Below, piece by piece: positions 58,996 to 64,000 of a stretch of DNA of 64,000 bases; the first letter of the stretch is position 1, and each line of letters starts with the position of its first letter. The stretch is from the NCBI GenBank assembly GCA_964575455.1, contig CAZNRX010000014.1:5796-69795 (forward strand), given 5' to 3'. A program made the translations under genes and the position numbers. A model generated the notes under the pieces. It worked only from the letters and a program-made list of their open reading frames with translations. It did not search any database and had not been told where the DNA came from. Source of the stretch: SKLM01 sp964575455 (GTDB lineage: Bacteria > Chloroflexota > Anaerolineae > B4-G1).

Positions 58996-59247
58996 TCACC
59001 CCAGGGTGTTATCGTTCTCGTCAACCTTGCAAGCGCGGCTGGCCCTGGCGGGTGGCTTGGGGGCGGCTCCGGACAGCCACGGCGGCGGCGGCGACGTGGG
59101 CGGCGGCGCGGGCAGAGGGAAAACGTGAGGATCAATATCGCGAGCGGCCGACCGGCGGCTCAAGCGGCATGCGTCCGCATCGTGATGGACGGTGAACTGA
59201 CTGGGCTGGCGCCGACGGGCGACGTCGAGGCGCTGGCTCTTGGTCAT
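58996..59247 (-). CDS. Possible small hypothetical protein
   Basis: 83 codons from the ATG at 59247, which has AAGGAGA about ten bases upstream and a consensus promoter 105 bp upstream. The product is Arg/Pro-rich (MTKSQRLDVARRRQPSQF...) with a poly-proline stretch and no recognisable domain. The promoter and ribosome site argue for it; the composition argues against it. Could instead be a leader region. Confidence 0.3.
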   Translation of the reverse strand: MTKSQRLDVARRRQPSQFTVHHDADACRLSRRSAARDIDPHVFPLPAPPPTSPPPPWLSGAAPKPPARASRACKVDENDNTLG

Positions 59248-59351
59248 GGGGGATCTCTCCTTTATGGTGGTGAGCGCACGGGGTGCGGTGGGCCTCACGT
59301 TTTCCGCGGCGGGATGGAGGCTGTATTGCTGCTGTTCATTATTGTGGGTCA

Positions 59352-59380
59352 AGTATACCACGTGGGGAGTGGTTTGTCAA
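59352..59380 (-). promoter_or_regulatory. Consensus sigma70-type promoter upstream of giant gene copy 1
   Basis: On the minus strand: TTGACA, 17-bp spacer, TATACT, in a local AT-rich patch. Reads toward the small ORFs and the 1306-aa gene. Confidence 0.87.
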
Positions 59381-59768
59381 TAGGGTAGTTTTGGGATACC
59401 ATTTGGGAAATAGCGCGGGGGATTTGGGATATCGGGCGATGGGACTGTGGTGCCACTCGGCATTCCCGTTCGAGAATGATAAAGCCCCGGCTCCACCCCA
59501 TCCAGGTGTTCGAAGGTCCAGGGACTCTGAGAGGCCATTGGAGGCGATCTGAGCTTTGAGCGAGTCCGTCAACCCCCAGCGGAGGTATGGAAACCTGCCC
59601 TACGTGTCGTGGCTGTATGTGAGTCTGACGATGTCACATTCCTGCGAGATGCCTGATGTCCGGAGCGATTGCGCCCCAGTAGTACTCCTGAGGATCCACC
59701 GGCTCAAGAAGCTGTTCCAATCTCGAAGCGATGACGATGTGTGAGTACGGATTCATCTCACCCGCCTA
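59381..59768. other. Intergenic stretch between the two giant genes
   Basis: No convincing gene. It holds a family A-like element, GCGGAGGTATGGAAACCTGCC at 59579-59600, and otherwise unstructured sequence. Short open frames here lack ribosome sites. Confidence 0.6.
59579..59603. repeat. Degenerate family A palindrome
   Basis: GCGGAGGT-ATGGAA-ACCTGCC followed by CTAC; same loop and trailing CTAC as the other copies but altered stem. Confidence 0.55.
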
Positions 59769-62700
59769 TTAACCGAAGCCGAAGTGGACCCTGGCCCCGT
59801 CCCACGTCAGGCGCAGGGAGGCTACCGCGTGGGCGGTGCGGATGTCCCGGTGGAGGGGTATGTTCTCGAGATAGGTCTGACGGTAGTGGCTGTCCGGCGG
59901 GATCAGCGCGTGCTTGCGCATCATCTCATCGTGGGCGCGCTTGAGGAAGGTCTGCGCGGCCTCGGTCTGCCCGGTGGTGGAGAGGACGAGGCTGTGCCGG
60001 AAGAGAACCTCCTCGCTGGTGCACTCCACGATCTGCACGAAGCCGAAGCTCTCGTAGATGTCCAGCGCCGCCTGGGAGGCCTTGAGCGCCGCCTGGCGAT
60101 GCATCTCCTTTTCGGCTTTGTCCGGGAGCACCGCGGCCAGGCCCAGGTGGGCAGCGGCCTGTTCGCAAAACGCGGCGATGCTGTACTGTCGCGAGACCAG
60201 CTTCTGGTCCACCATGTGTCGCACGTCGGCGGTGGTGTCAATCGCCCTGCGCAGATGCTCCGCGTCGCCCAGGGCGTTCCAGACGATCGCCTGAACCAGC
60301 TCGAAACCAGCTCGGCCTAGCTCCCGCACCTGTCGCTCGGCGATGGGGCGCGCCTGCTCCAGCCTGTCCAGCGCCCTTTGCGCATTTCCGAGCGCGGCCT
60401 CCATCTGGGCGATGCGCAGCAGCGGGTAGAGGCTGCCTGTGGTGCCGCGGAAGATGTCCAGCGCCTCCTCCTCGGACGCCAGACCAGCTTCGTAATCACC
60501 CAGCCAGAGCCCCTCTATCTGACCGCACATCATGAGAGCGTGTGCCTCCGTGTAGTTGTCACCGATCTCGCGGCTGAGCTGCAGGCGCTTCTGCTCGTAC
60601 TCGGTCAGCATGCGGTAGTAATCGCCGGAGCGCTCCAGCGGCATACGCATCGCGTTCAGCAGGGCTATCTCGGCCGTCTTGTCGTCCGCCCCCTGGAGGA
60701 TGGGCAGGGCCATCTCGAAGTACGACATGCTGCGCTCGAAGTTGTCGGTGCCGTAGGCCCATCCTAGCCCCAGCAGGATCTTGGCCTCTGCGCGCTGATC
60801 GCCCAACTCCCGAGCCAGCTCGAGCGCCCGATGCCCGGTCCTCTTCCACTCAGGGTCGTTGCGCAGGTTCTGCAGGTTGGCGAGCGCCATCAGGGAGCGC
60901 ATCTCACGGTGGCGATCACCCAGCTCTTGGGACAGCGCCAGGGCCTCGTGCGCCATGCCGATCCCGGCATCACGCTCGTCAGGTCCCTCGATGCTTCCCA
61001 CGCCTGGCTGTTCGAGCAGCGCATCGATGAGCAGTTCCGGATGGGGATGCTTTCTATCCCCGTGCTCGAACTGACGCGCCAGATCCAGCATGGCCCGGGC
61101 ATCGGCCCGACCTGAGGCCAGCTCCCCTAGCAGATAGTAGACCGCGCGACGTCTGTTCAGCACGGCGAACCGCTGGCGCCGGAGGTCGTAGCGGGCCTCG
61201 GTATCCTGTTTCGACACCTGGGCCATCATGTCGTCCAGCACCTCCAGGGCGTGATTGTAATGCCCCAGCGCCTCGGCGTTGGCGTAGAGGGTCTCCGCCT
61301 GATCAGCCGCCTTCAGGGTGTAGGAGAGCGCCTCCTCCAGCCGGTCAGCCTGCCGATAGTGATAGGCGACCATGCCGTAACGCCGCGCCCTGGGATGCTC
61401 CTCCTCCTCCTCACCCTCCTCGTATGCCAGCGTCGTCTCCAGGTATTTCGCCACGGCCAGGTGGTGGGCCTGCCGCCGGGCGCGGAGCAGGCTGTCGTAG
61501 GCCACGTCCCGCACCAGGGAGGAGTTGAAGGCGTATTCCCGACCCAGGTCGGGGACGCGTCGCCGCTCGTGCACCAATTGCCATCGCTGCAGCGACGTGA
61601 GATGTTGCTCCAACTGTTTCACGTCTGGCAGGATGGACGGCAGCACGTTGTGCCAGAATACGTTGCCGACCACCGACGCAGCCTGGAGCACCTGCCGCTC
61701 CTCGGGCGAGAGTCGATCGATGCGCGCCAGCAGCAGGTTCTGGAGGCTGTCGGGCACGTCGAGGGTGGTCACTGGACGTGTGCAGCGCCACTCCCGGGTC
61801 TCCGGGTCCTGTATCAGCACGTCTTGGGCGACCAGGGCGTTCACCAACTCGTTGATGTAGTAAGGGTTGCCCTCCGCCTTCTCGACAACGACGTCCAGCG
61901 TCTCCTCTGGCAGGGTGCCAGCGCCGATCAGGCGCGTGATGAACTCGACGCTCTGCTCCTTGGTCAGGGAAGGCACGGAGAGGTCTGTCAGCCGGTGAGG
62001 GTACTCGGTCTCCAGGTAGTGCCGGAAGTCCCAGACAGGGGACGTGCGGTCGGGCCGGAAGACGAGCAGCCATAGGAGCGGCTGCTGATCAGAGAGCGGT
62101 AGGCAGTGCTTGAGCAGCTCCAGCGAACTCGTGTCGGCCCAGTGCATGTCGGCGAACGTCAGCACCAGCGGCCCGCGCCTGGCGAGTTCCTCCACCCAGC
62201 TGCGGATGGCCGAGAAGAACTGTCGCTGCAATCGCTCGGCATCCAGGTGTTGGATTCGCCTCATGAACTCCTGCTCCAAAGGGAGCGACAGGAAGGTCGC
62301 CAGGTAGGGGTAATGGTCCACCCACCGCGAGGCAGGCTGGTCCCACAGCTGCTCTGATCGCTCACGGAGGCGGTTGGCGATCTCCTTCTCCCCCACGCTA
62401 GCCCTCCCTCGAAGGAGAGAGGTGGCGTTGGGCGATCTGTAGGTTCCCAGCGGCCCTTCATGCCGCATCCCCAACCAATCCTGCAGCATATCGAGCCACA
62501 CGGAGTAGGGCCACGATTGGTCGTAGGAGCGGCAGCGCCCCCGCAGCCACGTCACCTGCGGCGGACAAGACGGGTCGGTTTCCTTAGCTGCCTGGCGTGG
62601 ATCGATGTCTCTGCTGTGTGCTTCGGCGAGCAGCATGCCTTCCCGCTCAAAATACTGACGGACGTGTGCGACCAGGAAGGTCTTCCCCATGCCTTTCTCG

Positions 62701-63788
62701 CCGGTTACTGTCACGATTCTACCGCGACCATCGTAAAGATCCTTGATGGTGCGCTTCAGCGTCTTGAACTCGCGCTCTCGCCCAATGAGGGGAATCGCGC
62801 TGCTGTAGATCTGCCTCTGGTGGCGGGATCCCTTGGCGTCAGGGCGGAGGGCCAGAGGGCGATAGATGGAGATGGGCCTCTTGACGCCCTGCACCGCGAT
62901 CTGCCCCAGGGGCTGCCACCTGAACTGGCTCTCCACCAGCCGATAGGTGTTCTCGCTCACCAGGACGGTGCCTGGCTCAGCCGCGGCTTCCATGCGGGCG
63001 GCGACGGTGATGGCCTCTCCCATCGCCGTGTCCTCGCGGTGCCGATGCCCGCCGACGCTGGTGACGATCAGCTCACCGGTGTTCACACCGACCCGCACGC
63101 ATAGATCGAAATGCTCGTCGTCGGGCGCGTTAGAGGCCGGAGGGCGGTCTGCATGCTCATCGTCGGGCACGGGGGTGAGCGAAGTGCCGCCCTTCGTCAG
63201 CTCGGCCGCATGGCTCTCCACAGCTCGCTGCATGCCCAGCGCCGCGAGAACCGCGCGCTCCGGGTCGTCCTCGTGAGCCGCCGTCGCGCCGAAGAAGGCC
63301 ACCAGCCCGTCTCCCCGGAACTGGTCGACCTCACCGCCGAAGTGATAGACCTCCGCCTCCAGCAGCTGTAGCACCTGGTCCATCGTCTCCACCCAGGACT
63401 CGGTGCCCACTCTTTCCAGCAGGTCCGTCGAGTGCCACACGTCCGCCACCACGACCGTCGCGATGCGACGTTCGCCAGCGAGGGGCGACGACTGGCCGGT
63501 CTCTGGGGATCTGTCGATGGCGGGTCCCACCGGTGGCAGCGCGGCTCCCCCCTCTCGCGCGTGGTCGCGGGGGACAACTCCGAGCTTCCCGAAAGCTTCC
63601 GTTTGGCTTTCGGGAAGCTCACGCAGCCGCGTGCCGCACATGCCGCAGAAGTCAAACTTGGGAGGATTGGCGAAGCCGCAGGCTGGGCACGTCTGCCCCA
63701 GCCTTGTCCCGCACTTCCCACAGAATCGCATCGCGGCGGGATTATCGAATCCGCACTTTGGGCATCTCACTCGATGGTCCCCCACCAA
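59769..63788 (-). CDS. Zinc-ribbon / class III cyclase-like / AAA-type ATPase / TPR giant signalling protein (copy 2)
   Basis: 1339 aa as an open frame from a TTG at 63788; GTG codons at 63785 and 63770 are alternatives, and the last has a GGGGGA site upstream. Two zinc ribbons (first Cys9/12/23/26), cyclase domain about 105-310 with Asp116 in VVADVWHS and Asp160 in FRGDGLVAFFG, P-loop GEKGMGKT (363-370), helical repeats to about 1300. The VNLAAR Asn is Thr. Compared with copy 1 it has an insertion near 199-226 with a duplicated PDDEH, a linker encoded by a 15-bp palindrome (63582-63620), another extra segment near 450-465, and a C-terminal extension after RTAHA. Confidence 0.88.
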   Translation of the reverse strand: MVGDHRVRCPKCGFDNPAAMRFCGKCGTRLGQTCPACGFANPPKFDFCGMCGTRLRELPESQTEAFGKLGVVPRDHAREGGAALPPVGPAIDRSPETGQSSPLAGERRIATVVVADVWHSTDLLERVGTESWVETMDQVLQLLEAEVYHFGGEVDQFRGDGLVAFFGATAAHEDDPERAVLAALGMQRAVESHAAELTKGGTSLTPVPDDEHADRPPASNAPDDEHFDLCVRVGVNTGELIVTSVGGHRHREDTAMGEAITVAARMEAAAEPGTVLVSENTYRLVESQFRWQPLGQIAVQGVKRPISIYRPLALRPDAKGSRHQRQIYSSAIPLIGREREFKTLKRTIKDLYDGRGRIVTVTGEKGMGKTFLVAHVRQYFEREGMLLAEAHSRDIDPRQAAKETDPSCPPQVTWLRGRCRSYDQSWPYSVWLDMLQDWLGMRHEGPLGTYRSPNATSLLRGRASVGEKEIANRLRERSEQLWDQPASRWVDHYPYLATFLSLPLEQEFMRRIQHLDAERLQRQFFSAIRSWVEELARRGPLVLTFADMHWADTSSLELLKHCLPLSDQQPLLWLLVFRPDRTSPVWDFRHYLETEYPHRLTDLSVPSLTKEQSVEFITRLIGAGTLPEETLDVVVEKAEGNPYYINELVNALVAQDVLIQDPETREWRCTRPVTTLDVPDSLQNLLLARIDRLSPEERQVLQAASVVGNVFWHNVLPSILPDVKQLEQHLTSLQRWQLVHERRRVPDLGREYAFNSSLVRDVAYDSLLRARRQAHHLAVAKYLETTLAYEEGEEEEEHPRARRYGMVAYHYRQADRLEEALSYTLKAADQAETLYANAEALGHYNHALEVLDDMMAQVSKQDTEARYDLRRQRFAVLNRRRAVYYLLGELASGRADARAMLDLARQFEHGDRKHPHPELLIDALLEQPGVGSIEGPDERDAGIGMAHEALALSQELGDRHREMRSLMALANLQNLRNDPEWKRTGHRALELARELGDQRAEAKILLGLGWAYGTDNFERSMSYFEMALPILQGADDKTAEIALLNAMRMPLERSGDYYRMLTEYEQKRLQLSREIGDNYTEAHALMMCGQIEGLWLGDYEAGLASEEEALDIFRGTTGSLYPLLRIAQMEAALGNAQRALDRLEQARPIAERQVRELGRAGFELVQAIVWNALGDAEHLRRAIDTTADVRHMVDQKLVSRQYSIAAFCEQAAAHLGLAAVLPDKAEKEMHRQAALKASQAALDIYESFGFVQIVECTSEEVLFRHSLVLSTTGQTEAAQTFLKRAHDEMMRKHALIPPDSHYRQTYLENIPLHRDIRTAHAVASLRLTWDGARVHFGFG
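62400..62430. repeat. Repeat-like insertion in giant gene copy 2 (family C-like)
   Basis: AGCCCTCCCTCGAAGGAGAG then AGGTGGCG resembles the C-rich/G-rich intergenic elements. It encodes the RSPNATSLLRGRASVGEKE stretch, which is missing at the matching place in copy 1 (LPGEGKEKIRGRLRR). Confidence 0.5.
63582..63620. repeat. 15-bp perfect palindrome inside giant gene copy 2
   Basis: GAGCTTCCCGAAAGC (63582-63596), 9-base loop, GCTTTCGGGAAGCTC (63606-63620). Lies in frame in the linker between zinc ribbons and cyclase domain. Confidence 0.85.
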
Positions 63789-64000
63789 TCAAGACGATTC
63801 TTGCACTCATTCATCTGTGTCCTCACTCTGGCTGCCCACGACCTTCATGTCTTGCAGAAAGAAAGGGCGCACCTGATGACCCATTACTGTGTCTCGGCGC
63901 GCCCTGTGCAGGGTCGATGAGAGAGATTGCCTACAGCGACGCTCTAGCCGGATTCTATTTTGGGGCATATGGCACCTGTGTGGCCGATGAGCTGGAAGCG
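63789..64000. other. Right-hand end, no gene called
   Basis: 212 bp upstream of giant gene copy 2. No consensus promoter was found. CCCTG-TG-CAGGG at 63902-63913 is a minor hairpin. The last 57 bases could be the end of a minus-strand gene (stop at 63944), but 18 codons are too few to judge. Confidence 0.5.

Noticed and set aside
63944..64000. Possible 3' end of RNase P RNA (minus strand ATAGAATCCGGCTAG resembles the ACAGAAYCCGGCTTA element) or end of a minus-strand gene (RFQLIGHTGAICPKIESG, then stop)
   Set aside because: Only 57 bases are available and each reading has several mismatches or too few residues. An RNase P covariance search on the neighbouring sequence would settle it.

Overview
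The window is GC-rich bacterial DNA that reads as a draft scaffold: two runs of exactly 100 N lie inside tandem-repeat arrays. The best guess at source is a Chloroflexota (Anaerolineae-like) bacterium. The clues are a solute-binding lipoprotein with a long Pro/Glu/Thr linker after its lipobox Cys, two zinc-ribbon/cyclase/ATPase/TPR giants, and many sugar-catabolic paralogues. This is inference, not a marker-gene result. Every gene I can support lies on the minus strand, so the text below reads from high to low coordinates in transcription order. No tRNA, rRNA, IS element or CRISPR array was seen.

63.8-58.8 kb: two paralogous giant signalling proteins (1339 and 1306 aa) with zinc ribbons, a class III cyclase-like domain, a P-loop ATPase and TPR-like helices, separated by about 0.8 kb that holds a consensus sigma70-type promoter. 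54.7-49.0 kb: a membrane glycosyltransferase-like protein with a frameshifted M23-peptidase-like tail, then two GH13 alpha-glucosidases. 48.9-41.5 kb: MFS transporter, phosphotriesterase-family hydrolase, three aldo/keto reductases, nucleotidyltransferase, ThuA-like protein, nitroreductase. 41.5-34.2 kb: TIM-barrel protein, class II aldolase, FGGY kinase, and a tightly overlapping trio DUF89/ARMT1 - mannitol-1-phosphate dehydrogenase - MFS.

34.2-26.2 kb: a GntR-headed unit (consensus promoter plus palindromic operator) with a PfkB kinase, split transketolase, SAF-domain dehydrogenase, L-fucose-isomerase-like enzyme and a TIM-barrel epimerase. 25.9-0 kb: a ROK repressor gene whose promoter overlaps a palindrome with the same arms and spacing as the Bacillus XylR operator. 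It is followed on the same strand by a CUT1 ABC importer (lipoprotein, two permeases, two different ATPases), D-tagatose-3-epimerase-like protein, cupins, further TIM-barrel epimerases, a zinc dehydrogenase, a corrinoid protein with a URO-D-type methyltransferase, a Gfo/Idh/MocA dehydrogenase, xylulokinase, a PfkB kinase, a xylose-isomerase homologue with one changed metal ligand, the two halves of a Tm-1-like protein, a LarA-family racemase and the start of a hydroxyacid dehydrogenase.

Together these look like import and catabolism of an unusual, perhaps O-methylated, pentose, polyol or sugar acid, feeding keto-sugar phosphates into transketolase and aldolase steps. Short palindromic repeats (at least four families) occupy many intergenic gaps. 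In several genes similar palindromes lie in frame inside the coding sequence or supply its last codons.
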